A DNA stretch of 8,924 nt from an uncultured Lachnospira sp. (lineage in GTDB: Bacteria; Bacillota; Clostridia; Lachnospirales; Lachnospiraceae), in assembly GCA_934358235.1 (NCBI GenBank), contig CAKRKK010000093.1, positions 1 to 8,924 of the forward strand, in the 5' to 3' direction. Numbering within the stretch: the stretch's first letter is position 1; each line of letters begins with the position of its first letter. Below the pieces are notes generated by a model that saw only the letters and a program-made list of their open reading frames with translations, did no database searches and was not told the DNA's origin. Of this stretch, positions 1 through 7,181 are shown one piece after another. The translations under genes were made by a program, and so were the position numbers.

Positions 1-105
1 AGAGCGTGCCTGACGCTGATATATTAGAAGCTATTTTTATCTCGTAAAGTTATCTATAATGCTTTTAGCATATGATAGGATAAGTGAATTAAACAACAAT
101 AATAT

Positions 106-123
106 AAAAAAATATATTTTTTT
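106..123. repeat. A-tract/T-tract perfect palindrome
   Basis: Seven A, then TATA, then seven or eight T form an 18-bp perfect palindrome. It could act as intrinsically bent DNA, as an UP-like element for the TATAAT at 159-164, or as a weak AT-only terminator of an upstream gene. The sequence alone does not decide. Confidence 0.5.
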
Positions 124-176
124 TCTCATTAGTACTTTTAAATTTTCTTATTTATGTATATAATGTTGATTAGCTA

Positions 177-202
177 TGAAAAGTATTTTTTATTGCTGAT
201 AT
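177..202 (+). promoter_or_regulatory. Candidate sigma-D (flagellar sigma) promoter for the mbl-flgF-flgG cluster
   Basis: GCTGATAT at 195-202 matches the sigma-D/FliA -10 consensus GCCGATAT at 7 of 8 positions. A weak TGAA (177-180) stands 14 nt upstream where TAAA is expected, so the -35 half is poor. Transcription would start near 209 and give a leader of roughly 135 nt before mbl. Downstream genes encode flagellar rod proteins, which makes control by a flagellar sigma factor plausible. An overlapping sigma-A alternative is TATAAT at 213-218, which has no good -35. Confidence 0.35.
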
Positions 203-310
203 ATTAATGGGATATAATTGTTTGCATCTGTTTACATGCTGGCTTATACCTGCGGGAGCAGGATGATGTTTTAGAAGGATGCAGATTAGACATAAGTTTG
301 ATGATAACAG

Positions 311-322
311 CGTTAATTAACG
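311..322. promoter_or_regulatory. 12-bp perfect palindrome in the mbl leader
   Basis: CGTTAATTAACG is a perfect palindrome 24 nt upstream of the mbl start codon and 10 nt upstream of its ribosome binding site (AGGAGG, 333-338). Symmetry and position fit a dimeric repressor operator, but no known operator is recognised, and an AT-rich palindrome can arise by chance. Confidence 0.25.
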
Positions 323-346
323 TAGAAGATTTAGGAGGAGAACAGT

Positions 347-1339
347 ATGTTATCAACTGATATTGGAATCGATCTTGGTACTGCAAGTATTCTTGTATAT
401 ATAAAGGGAAAGGGCGTTGTATTAAAAGAGCCTTCAGTTGTCGCATTTGACAGAGACACTAACAAGATTAAGGCTATTGGTGAAGAGGCACGTCTGATGC
501 TTGGTAGAACACCAGGTAATATTGTGGCAGTAAGACCACTTCGTCAGGGTGTTATTTCAGATTATACAGTTACAGAGAAGATGCTTAAGTACTTTATACA
601 GAAAGCAATAGGCAGAAGAATGCTTAAGAAGCCTAGAATAAGTGTATGTGTTCCTTCTGGTGTAACAGAGGTTGAGAAGAAGGCTGTTGAAGATGCAACA
701 CTTCAGGCAGGAGCAAGAGAGGTTGCTATTATTGAAGAGCCTATTGCAGCAGCTATTGGAGCAGGCATTGATATTTCAAGACCATGTGGAAACATGATAG
801 TTGATATCGGTGGTGGTACAACAGATATCGCAGTTATTTCACTTGGAGGAACAGTTGTAAGTACATCCATTAAGATTGCAGGTGATGATTTCGATGAGGC
901 ACTTGTAAGATATATGAGAAAGAAGCACAATCTTCTTATCGGTGAGAGAACAGCAGAAGATATTAAGATAAAGATTGGTTCGGCTTATCCAAGACCAGAG
1001 GTTGTAAAGATGAATGTAAGGGGACGTAACCTTGTTACAGGTCTTCCAAAGACAGTTGAGGTAACCTCAGAAGAGACAGAGGAAGCTTTAAAGGAAGCTA
1101 CTTCACAGATAGTTGAGGCAGTTCATAGTGTGTTAGAGAAGACACCACCAGAACTTGCATCAGATATTGCAGACAGAGGTATTGTCCTTACAGGTGGTGG
1201 AAGTCTGCTTTCAGGATTAGAGAATCTTATAGAATCAAAGACAGGAATTAACACTATGACAGCAGAGGATCCTATGACAGCAGTAGCGATAGGAACAGGT
1301 AAGTTCATAGAATTCCTTGCAGGATATAGAGAAGACTAA
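347..1339 (+). CDS. mbl: MreB/Mbl-family rod shape-determining actin homologue
   Basis: Bacterial actin that forms membrane-associated filaments and guides the peptidoglycan elongation machinery. The 330-residue length is typical. Visible actin-fold motifs are phosphate-1 IGIDLGTAS (6-14), IIEEPIAAAIGAG (128-140), phosphate-2 VDIGGGTTDIAVIS (152-165), the MreB-type block LLIGERTAEDIKIKIG (196-211) and the adenosine motif GIVLTGGGSLLSGL (278-291). There is no N-terminal amphipathic extension like that of E. coli MreB; it begins almost directly at the actin fold, as B. subtilis Mbl does. The ATG has AGGAGG at 333-338, 8 nt upstream. The next gene starts 15 nt after the stop. Adjacency to flgF/flgG-type genes mirrors mbl-flhO-flhP of B. 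subtilis, which is why Mbl is preferred over MreB; the family is certain, the paralogue label is inferred. Confidence 0.93.
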   Translation: MLSTDIGIDLGTASILVYIKGKGVVLKEPSVVAFDRDTNKIKAIGEEARLMLGRTPGNIVAVRPLRQGVISDYTVTEKMLKYFIQKAIGRRMLKKPRISVCVPSGVTEVEKKAVEDATLQAGAREVAIIEEPIAAAIGAGIDISRPCGNMIVDIGGGTTDIAVISLGGTVVSTSIKIAGDDFDEALVRYMRKKHNLLIGERTAEDIKIKIGSAYPRPEVVKMNVRGRNLVTGLPKTVEVTSEETEEALKEATSQIVEAVHSVLEKTPPELASDIADRGIVLTGGGSLLSGLENLIESKTGINTMTAEDPMTAVAIGTGKFIEFLAGYRED

Positions 1340-1354
1340 GAAAAGAGGATTGGT

Positions 1355-2128
1355 ATGGTAAGAGGTTTATATACTGCTTACACAGGATTAGTGAATCAGC
1401 AGAAAAGACTTGATGTAGTGTCTAATAATCTGGCAAATGCAACAACCACCGGCTTTAAGAAAGAAGGCGTTACTACACAGAGCTTTGATTCAGTTTATGG
1501 AATCAAGGTGAAGGATGATACAGTAGGTTATATGAATCAGAATATAGGCAGGATGAGTCTTGGTGCTAAGATTGGCGAAACATATAGAAGCTGGGAACAG
1601 GGTTCGCTTAAGAATACTGACAGTAATTATGATTTCGCTCTTTCAGGACAGGGATTTTTCTCAATATCCTTCACTAATAAAGCAGGTGAAACATCAACAC
1701 TTTATACCAGGGATGGCTCGTTCCAGATGAATCAGGAAGGTTATCTGGTTACCAAGGATGGTGATTATGTATTGGGTGAAGGTGGAGAACCAATACTTCT
1801 TCCTACGGATGTATCACAGCTTACAGTAGATTCTACAGGTGCAATATATGCAGATGGCCAGTATGTAGATACATTTGGAATCGTAGACTTTGAAGACTAT
1901 AATTACATAGAGGCTTATGGCGAGAATCTATACAGGGCCGTAGATGGTGCAACGATAAAGGATTCTGATGCAGCAGTTAATCAGGGCTATCTGGAAGCAT
2001 CTAATATTAATGTTGTTACAGAAATGGTCGATATGATTAACATAGCCAGAGAGTATGAGAGTAATCAGAAGATAGTTAATGCAGTCGATGAAATGCTTGG
2101 AAAGATGGTAAGCATTTCAGAATTATAG
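1355..2128 (+). CDS. flgF: Flagellar basal-body rod protein, FlgF/FlhO type
   Basis: Proximal rod component of the flagellar basal body, exported by the flagellar type III apparatus. The N-terminal rod motif LYTAYTGLVNQQKRLDVVSN with NLAN following covers residues 5-28. The central domain contains FALSGQGFFSI (94-104) and YTRDGSFQMNQEGYLVTKDG (117-136). The C-terminal motif QGYLEASNINVVTEMVDMIN (210-229) is the heptad-rich helix that packs against the N-terminal helix in rod and hook proteins. At 257 residues it is close to B. subtilis FlhO. The ATG follows AGAGGA (1344-1349) with a 5-nt gap. It sits 15 nt after mbl and 37 nt before flgG, so co-transcription is likely. FlgF and FlgG are paralogues; this assignment rests on gene order and the less canonical FlgG signature. 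Confidence 0.9.
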   Translation: MVRGLYTAYTGLVNQQKRLDVVSNNLANATTTGFKKEGVTTQSFDSVYGIKVKDDTVGYMNQNIGRMSLGAKIGETYRSWEQGSLKNTDSNYDFALSGQGFFSISFTNKAGETSTLYTRDGSFQMNQEGYLVTKDGDYVLGEGGEPILLPTDVSQLTVDSTGAIYADGQYVDTFGIVDFEDYNYIEAYGENLYRAVDGATIKDSDAAVNQGYLEASNINVVTEMVDMINIAREYESNQKIVNAVDEMLGKMVSISEL

Positions 2129-2165
2129 TAGTAGAATATATAGATGAACCGGGAGGAAGAACACT

Positions 2166-2981
2166 ATGATGAGGTCAATGTGGACTGCGGCATCTGGAAT
2201 GATGGCACAGCAGACAAGTGTAGATACAATATCGAACAATCTTGCTAATGTTAATACAGTTGGTTACAAGTCAGAGTCAACAGAGTTTAAATCATTGTTA
2301 TATCAGAATCTCCAGGCTAAGACAACATCTGCCAATGGTGAGTATAAGCCAGTAGCAGCACAGGTTGGTCTTGGAACAAGAATTGCATCAGTAACCTCAC
2401 ATTATACACAGGGTGCTTTTAATGCAAGCGAAAGCTCAACAGATTTTGCTATAAATGGTGATGGCTTCTTTGCATTACAGAATGAAAATGGAGATACTGT
2501 GTATACACGTAATGGTAATTTCTATTTTTCAACAGCAACTGAGGGAATGATGCTGTGTAGTGCAGATGGTTTTCCGGTGTTAAGCACAGATGGACAGCCT
2601 ATTGTACTTTCACAGGATTATAACTCAGCAAAGGTAAAGGTTGATAAGGAAGGAAATATCCAATATCCAGGCGAGGATGGCAATCTTGAGAATATAGGCA
2701 TAAAGATAGGTCTTTTCCAGTTCACTAATCCAGCAGGACTTGAGAAGCTAGGTAACAATTATCTGGCTGAAACAGATGCATCTGGTATTCCTTTGAATGA
2801 AGAAACAGATGATGTTGGTAAGAAGAGTGAGCTAAGACAGAATTATCTTGAAGCATCTAATGTACAGGTTGCAACAGAGATGGTCAATCTGATTACAGCA
2901 CAGAGGGCATATGAGTTGTGCTCTAAGGCTATAACCACATCAGATACAATGCTGGAACAGGCTAATGCACTTAAGAGATAA
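2166..2981 (+). CDS. flgG: Flagellar basal-body rod protein, FlgG/FlhP type (distal rod)
   Basis: Distal rod subunit linking the basal body to the hook. It begins MMRSMWTAASGMMAQQ, the usual FlgG opening, followed by SNNLANVNTVGYK (23-35). The central domain holds FAINGDGFFALQ (94-105) and YTRNGNF (113-119). The C-terminal block YLEASNVQVATEMVNLITAQ (227-246) followed by RAYELCSKAITTSDTMLEQ (247-265) is strongly FlgG-like. Its 271 residues are within the family range. The start could be either of two adjacent ATGs (2166 or 2169); GGAGG at 2152-2156 lies 9 nt before the first. A 9-nt tandem repeat begins immediately after the stop codon. This looks like the second rod gene of an flhO-flhP pair. 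Confidence 0.93.
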   Translation: MMRSMWTAASGMMAQQTSVDTISNNLANVNTVGYKSESTEFKSLLYQNLQAKTTSANGEYKPVAAQVGLGTRIASVTSHYTQGAFNASESSTDFAINGDGFFALQNENGDTVYTRNGNFYFSTATEGMMLCSADGFPVLSTDGQPIVLSQDYNSAKVKVDKEGNIQYPGEDGNLENIGIKIGLFQFTNPAGLEKLGNNYLAETDASGIPLNEETDDVGKKSELRQNYLEASNVQVATEMVNLITAQRAYELCSKAITTSDTMLEQANALKR

Positions 2982-3026
2982 TTAAGACAATTAAGACAAC
3001 TAAGATAACTAAGATAGATAAGTATG
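2982..3026 (+). repeat. 9-nt tandem repeat directly after flgG
   Basis: Four consecutive units of the pattern YTAAGAYAR occur: TTAAGACAA, TTAAGACAA, CTAAGATAA and CTAAGATAG (2982-3017). A decayed fifth unit (3018-3026) follows. The array starts exactly at the base after the flgG stop and keeps its reading frame; the last flgG codons CTT AAG AGA TAA resemble a related unit. Replication slippage is the likely origin. No function is evident. Confidence 0.75.
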
Positions 3027-3059
3027 ATAGTTACGGCGTTTCATAGCAGACATTATATC

Positions 3060-3085
3060 TGGTAACGCTATATGGTAACGCTATG
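3060..3085 (+). repeat. 13-nt tandem direct repeat upstream of flgJ
   Basis: TGGTAACGCTATA (3060-3072) is followed at once by TGGTAACGCTATG (3073-3085). An upstream segment (GTTACGGCGTT, 3030-3040) is partly complementary (GTTAC with GTAAC, GCGTT with AACGC), so alternative hairpins are possible just before the flgJ ribosome binding site. The longer GTG-started reading frame of flgJ would begin at the last base of the second copy. Confidence 0.65.
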
Positions 3086-3114
3086 TGGCGGCGTGCGTAG
3101 AAATGAGGATTAGT

Positions 3115-3531
3115 ATGGATTATATGACAGGTGTTAATACAAGTTATGCAGATACATACGATAAGACTTCATCACAGCTTAGTGATAAGATAACTAATAC
3201 AGATTTTTCTAAAGCATCAGATGATGAGCTGATGAGTGTTTGTAAGGACTTTGAAAGCTATTTTGTTGAGCAGATGCTTAAGTCTATGGAAAAGATGGCT
3301 AAGATAGATGCAGATGATGATGATAATAGCAGTACATCACTATTTAACAGCATGGCTTCTATAGGCGGAGAGTCTGATTCAGCTATGAGCACACTTGGAA
3401 GTTATTTTGGTGATGAGATGATTAAGAACTATGCGGAATTATTTACAGAAACGAATAGTGGCAGTGGTCTTGGGATAGCCCAGACACTTTATCAGCAGAT
3501 GAAGCGCAATTATTCAGTTGATGAGGCATAA
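3115..3531 (+). CDS. flgJ: Rod-binding protein, FlgJ N-terminal type without muramidase domain
   Basis: Scaffold-like protein for flagellar rod assembly, probably exported to the cell wall side. The rod-binding domain spans about residues 38-132, with CKDFESYFVEQMLKSMEKM (43-61) and EMIKNYAELFTETNSGSGLG (101-120) as the recognisable blocks; an acidic run (DADDDDNSS) sits between. The protein is 138 residues and lacks the C-terminal glucosaminidase domain of proteobacterial FlgJ, as is common in Firmicutes. The frame is open back to a GTG at 3085. The ATG at 3115 is preferred because AGGA (3106-3109) lies 5 nt upstream with the same local sequence (AGGATT-GT-ATG style) as flgF, and because the extra ten residues lie in repeat-derived DNA. 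The family name is reasonably sure from motifs and context. Confidence 0.82.
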   Translation: MDYMTGVNTSYADTYDKTSSQLSDKITNTDFSKASDDELMSVCKDFESYFVEQMLKSMEKMAKIDADDDDNSSTSLFNSMASIGGESDSAMSTLGSYFGDEMIKNYAELFTETNSGSGLGIAQTLYQQMKRNYSVDEA

Positions 3532-3559
3532 GCATAGATAACAGTAGGTGACAAGCTTT

Positions 3560-3587
3560 TTGACACTCACATCATAGTTTATATAAA
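3560..3587 (+). promoter_or_regulatory. Candidate sigma-A promoter for recD2
   Basis: A perfect TTGACA (3560-3565) is followed after 16 nt by TATAAA (3582-3587). The start point would fall near 3594, only about 9 nt before the recD2 start codon and inside its ribosome binding site (AGGA, 3591-3594). Either the leader is extremely short or recD2 is mainly read through from flgJ. TGACA is also directly repeated at 3549-3553 and 3561-3565. Confidence 0.4.
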
Positions 3588-3602
3588 GAGAGGAACAGCA
3601 GA

Positions 3603-5912
3603 TTGGATTATGAGTCTGTTAAATATGTAGAGGGTTTTATAGAGAACATTATTTTCAGGAATGAAGATAATGGCTATACAGTTTTCGAAATAGAATACAA
3701 AGGTGAAGATATTACCTGTGTTGGCACGTTAAGTAGTGTTGACACAGGTGAATTTATAGCTGCTGAGGGTGAGTTCGTAAAAAGGCCATCCTATTACACA
3801 ATGCAGTTTAAGGTGACTTCTTATGAGTTCAAAACGCCAACAGATGCTGAATCTGTAAAGCGTTATCTAAGCTCTGGTGCAATCAAGGGGATTGGTGCTA
3901 AGATGGCAGAACGTATAGTTAAAGAGTTCGGCGAGCAGACATTTGATATACTTGATAAAGAACCAGAACGTCTGGCAGAGATTAAAGGAATAAGCTATAA
4001 CAAGGCAATGGATATAGCACAGCAATATGCGGGAAAGCGCGATACAAGAAAAGCTGTTATGTATCTGCAGGATTATGGCATCCAGATGAATCTTGCCAAT
4101 AAAATATTCCGTAAGTATGGTAATAGCATATATACAATTATTAAAGACAATCCTTATAAGCTGGCTGATGACATAGATGGAATTGGCTTTAAGAAAGCGG
4201 ATGCGATAGCTACAAAGGTAGGAATCAAGGGAGATTCGGATTTCAGGATAAAGAGTGGAATGTTGTACTGCTTAAATCATGCAGCCCTGCAGGGGCATAC
4301 ATATCTTCCCTATGATGAATTAAAGAGGCAGTCAGAACTGATTCTGGACGTTAATATATCTGATTTCGAGCACTATATAAGTGACCTTGCAATAGATAAA
4401 AAGCTTGTTATTAAAAAACCTTCTGCAGATGCGCTGTTAGATAATGGGCAGGAACAGTCGGATACAGACTGGAATGTATATTCTACAATGTATTACCGTA
4501 TGGAACAGAACGTAGCAAAGAATCTGCTGGAGCTGAATATACAGTGTGATGAGAATGTTGAAAATGTGTATGAGCGAATAGCAGATATAGAGAAAGCGGA
4601 AAAAATAGAGCTGGATGATATACAGAAGAAAGCGATAGTAGATGCTGCGCTTAATGGACTTATGGTAATAACTGGCGGCCCGGGTACTGGTAAAACGACA
4701 ACGATTAACGCTATTATCAAGTATTTTGAAATGGAAGGACTTGATATAAGACTTGCGGCTCCGACAGGAAGAGCTGCAAAGCGTATGACAGAAACGTGTG
4801 GGGTTGAAGCACAGACGATACACAGGCTTCTTGAGATAGCAGGTGGAGGGCTTGCAGAGCTTGAGAATGAAAAACGTAGTGCTGCATCAGGCATAGGGCT
4901 GCACTTTAACAGAGATCAGGAAAATCCGCTGGAAACAGATGTTATTATAGTTGATGAAATGTCGATGGTGGATATTAATATAATGAATGCCCTGCTTAAG
5001 GCAGTTCCAGTAGGAACCAGACTTATTCTTGTAGGAGATGTTGACCAGCTCCCAAGTGTAGGACCGGGTAACGTGCTGAAGGATATCATAGCATCGGAGT
5101 GCTTTAATGTTGTTAAGCTTGAAAAAATATTCAGACAGGCGGCAGAAAGTGAGATAATAACTAATGCCCACAGGATTAATAAAGGTGAAAAGGTTACACT
5201 AAACAAGTATAGCAGAGACTTTCTGTTTATACATCGCAATGGGCCTGAGGCAATCATAGCCGCGTTAAAGACAGTCATTAAGGATAAGCTTCCTGGATAT
5301 GTTAATGCAGATGTAAGTGAGATACAGGTGCTTACCCCCTCAAGAAGGTCTTCGGTAGGAGTGGAAAGACTTAATATGGTGCTTCAGGATTATCTTAACC
5401 CATCTAATGCCTCAAAGATGGAAAAAAAGCATGGTGACACCTTATTCAGAGAAGGCGATAAGGTGATGCAGATAAAGAATGATTATCAGCTTGAATGGGA
5501 GAAGAAGAACAATTATGGAATAGTTGTTGAGCAGGGAAGCGGTGTATTTAATGGTGATACAGGCGTGGTCAAGGAGATAGTTCCGTTCAATAAAAGCATG
5601 ACCGTAAGATTCGAGGATGGAAGATATGTAGAATATAGCTATGAGAATCTTGATGAGCTAGAGCTTGCGTATGCCATAACAGTCCACAAAGCACAGGGAA
5701 GTGAATATCCGGCGGTTATAATACCGATGTATACAGGACCACGTATGCTTATGAACAGGAATATTTTATATACAGCAATAACGAGGGCACGTAAATGCGT
5801 ATGTATAATAGGCGAGGAAGAAGTATTTGCACAGATGATAAACAATGAATCAGATGCTAAAAGATACACCTCCTTAGATGAACGGATAAGAGATATTTCC
5901 AATGGTATATGA
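3603..5912 (+). CDS. recD2: RecD2-family ATP-dependent 5'-3' DNA helicase
   Basis: Superfamily 1B helicase of the RecBC-independent RecD2/YrrC type, acting in DNA repair and replication-fork maintenance. Family features in order: an N-terminal OB-like domain (about 8-80); helix-hairpin-helix segments GIGAKMAERIVKEFG (96-110), KGISYNKAMDIAQQY (128-142) and DGIGFKKADAIATKVG (192-207); Walker A GGPGTGKT (358-365); Walker B DEMSMVD (from D451); GDVDQLPSVGPGN (from 478); IFRQA; the SH3-like NGDTGVV segment; HKAQGSE (695-701); and AITRAR (725-730). Length is 769 residues. The start is TTG at 3603, supported by AGGA 8 nt upstream and by the conserved N-terminal domain, because the first internal Met is at residue 67. 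The 71-nt gap to flgJ carries a candidate promoter. No recB or recC lies nearby, as expected for RecD2. Confidence 0.95.
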   Translation: MDYESVKYVEGFIENIIFRNEDNGYTVFEIEYKGEDITCVGTLSSVDTGEFIAAEGEFVKRPSYYTMQFKVTSYEFKTPTDAESVKRYLSSGAIKGIGAKMAERIVKEFGEQTFDILDKEPERLAEIKGISYNKAMDIAQQYAGKRDTRKAVMYLQDYGIQMNLANKIFRKYGNSIYTIIKDNPYKLADDIDGIGFKKADAIATKVGIKGDSDFRIKSGMLYCLNHAALQGHTYLPYDELKRQSELILDVNISDFEHYISDLAIDKKLVIKKPSADALLDNGQEQSDTDWNVYSTMYYRMEQNVAKNLLELNIQCDENVENVYERIADIEKAEKIELDDIQKKAIVDAALNGLMVITGGPGTGKTTTINAIIKYFEMEGLDIRLAAPTGRAAKRMTETCGVEAQTIHRLLEIAGGGLAELENEKRSAASGIGLHFNRDQENPLETDVIIVDEMSMVDINIMNALLKAVPVGTRLILVGDVDQLPSVGPGNVLKDIIASECFNVVKLEKIFRQAAESEIITNAHRINKGEKVTLNKYSRDFLFIHRNGPEAIIAALKTVIKDKLPGYVNADVSEIQVLTPSRRSSVGVERLNMVLQDYLNPSNASKMEKKHGDTLFREGDKVMQIKNDYQLEWEKKNNYGIVVEQGSGVFNGDTGVVKEIVPFNKSMTVRFEDGRYVEYSYENLDELELAYAITVHKAQGSEYPAVIIPMYTGPRMLMNRNILYTAITRARKCVCIIGEEEVFAQMINNESDAKRYTSLDERIRDISNGI

Positions 5913-5967
5913 GAGTGTGTAAAAGCTATACAATGGGGCAGATGCAATAATATCATAAGGGGGATGG

Positions 5968-6720
5968 ATGATACATTATAAAAAGTTGGAAAAGATATCC
6001 GAAGAAGTGTTAAGAGCTGTAGAAAACGCTGTATTTCCTCCTGCCTGCCCGATATGTGGCAAGCCAAGAGTCATAAAGAATGGTATCAGGCTTAATATAT
6101 GTCCATGGTGTCGTGAACGCATAACCTATGTAGATGAACCTGCCTGTCTGAAGTGTGGAAAGAAGCTTGATGATGACAGAGAGTATTGTACGGATTGTCA
6201 GAAAATAAAGCATGTATACAATCAGGCGGTAAGCCTTTATGAGTATTCAGATGATATCAAGCAGTCAATATACAGGTTTAAGTATCACAACAAGCAGGAA
6301 TATGCAGGTGTATATGCAGAAGAGCTTGCAAGAAAATGTGGACAGGTTATAAGGAACTGGAACCCTGATATAATAATGCCTGTGCCAATTCATGCCTCAA
6401 AGCTTAAGCAGAGGGGATATAATCAGGCAGCGCTTATAGCACGCGAGCTTTCCAGACTGATTGGGATAGCAGTAGACGAACAGTATATAAGACGGGTAAG
6501 AAAAACATTACCGATGAAGGAGCTTAACAATTCGGAGCGTGTTAAAAACCTTCAAAATGCTTTTCAAATATATGATAATGGTATAATATATAATAAAGTA
6601 CTAATTGTTGATGATATATATACGACTGGAGCAACTATTGATGCGTGTGCAAGGTGTTTTAAGGATTATGGTGTTAAGAGTGTGTATGCGGTAACGTTAT
6701 GTATAGGTAAAGGCTTTTAG
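5968..6720 (+). CDS. comFC: ComF-family phosphoribosyltransferase-like protein (ComFC)
   Basis: The ComF family combines N-terminal zinc ribbons with a type I phosphoribosyltransferase fold; it is needed for DNA uptake in competent species, and its biochemical reaction is unsettled. Eight cysteines form CPIC (27-30), CPWC (45-48), CLKC (60-63) and CTDC (74-77), compatible with two zinc sites. MPVPIH (137-142) and QRGYNQA (148-154) are conserved family blocks, and VLIVDDIYTTGAT (211-223) is the PRPP-binding loop with its acidic pair D215-D216. The 250-residue length is normal. The ATG at 5968 follows an AAGGGGG stretch (5957-5963). It lies 55 nt after recD2 and 41 nt before yvyF. No comFA helicase is present, so a role in transformation here is uncertain. 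Confidence 0.92.
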   Translation: MIHYKKLEKISEEVLRAVENAVFPPACPICGKPRVIKNGIRLNICPWCRERITYVDEPACLKCGKKLDDDREYCTDCQKIKHVYNQAVSLYEYSDDIKQSIYRFKYHNKQEYAGVYAEELARKCGQVIRNWNPDIIMPVPIHASKLKQRGYNQAALIARELSRLIGIAVDEQYIRRVRKTLPMKELNNSERVKNLQNAFQIYDNGIIYNKVLIVDDIYTTGATIDACARCFKDYGVKSVYAVTLCIGKGF

Positions 6721-6761
6721 AACAGTATTGCTGTTTGAAGTGTATAGAAAAGGAGAAGATT

Positions 6762-7181
6762 ATGGAAGTAAGAAATTGTAAAATGTGCGGAAAGTTATAT
6801 AACTTTATTGGGGGACCTTATAGGAATCTTTGTCCTAACTGTATTGAAAAGATGGAGGACAAGTTCCAGGAGGTTAAGGAGTATATAGAAGAGCATAGCA
6901 CAGCAACTATTAACGAAGTGTCAGAGGAGTGTGATATAAGCTCAAGACAGATAGAGCAGTGGATAAGAGAAGAACGTCTTATGATATCAGAGGATTCACC
7001 AATAGGAATTACCTGTGAAAGATGTGGTGCGACCATAAGGACAGGTAGATTCTGTGAAAGATGTAAGAATAATATGGCCAATTCTCTTGGTTCTATGTAT
7101 GGAAAGCCTAACGCTGCTGTTGAAAGCATGGAAAAGAGAGCGAGTGCAGAGGCTAAGATGCGTTTTTTAGATAATAAATAA
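6762..7181 (+). CDS. yvyF: YvyF-like flagellar operon protein with two zinc-ribbon motifs
   Basis: Small cytoplasmic protein of the family found in flagellar operons between comFC and flgM in Bacillus; its exact role is unclear to me. The 139 residues contain a first ribbon CKMC (6-9) plus CPNC (24-27), a central helix-turn-helix-like segment NEVSEECDISSRQIEQWIRE (51-70), and a second ribbon CERC (85-88) plus CERC (98-101). The C-terminus is charged and helical. The frame is open from a TTG at 6735, but the ATG at 6762 has AGGAG (6751-6755) 6 nt upstream and begins directly at the conserved domain. It follows comFC by 41 nt, preserving the comFC-yvyF order. The usual next gene, flgM, is missing. 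The DNA-binding-like segment suggests a regulatory or chaperone role, which is inference. Confidence 0.85.
   Translation: MEVRNCKMCGKLYNFIGGPYRNLCPNCIEKMEDKFQEVKEYIEEHSTATINEVSEECDISSRQIEQWIREERLMISEDSPIGITCERCGATIRTGRFCERCKNNMANSLGSMYGKPNAAVESMEKRASAEAKMRFLDNK

Larger units (their letters stand above)
1..346. other. AT-rich noncoding region upstream of mbl
   Basis: No credible coding frame was found here; a minus-strand frame over 204-446 overlaps the mbl start and resembles no family. The stretch holds three TATAAT hexamers (55-60, 159-164, 213-218), none with a good -35 box. It also has a GCTGATATATTA direct repeat (15-26, 195-206), an A-tract/T-tract palindrome (106-123), and small hairpins AGCGT/ACGCT (3-7, 13-17) and ATGCT/AGCAT (59-63, 67-71). 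A CCTGC-GGGA-GCAGG hairpin with a GNRA-type loop lies at 249-262. The first small hairpin could be the tail of an upstream gene's terminator. The region is best read as the promoter and leader of the mbl-flagellar cluster. Confidence 0.6.

Noticed and set aside
204..446. 80-codon minus-strand frame overlapping the mbl start
   Set aside because: It crosses the well-supported mbl leader and N-terminus, lacks a good ribosome binding site, and has low-quality composition.
4437..5278. Several long minus-strand frames inside recD2
   Set aside because: They mirror the conserved helicase motifs in antisense, are Ser/Ile rich, and are explained by codon use of recD2.
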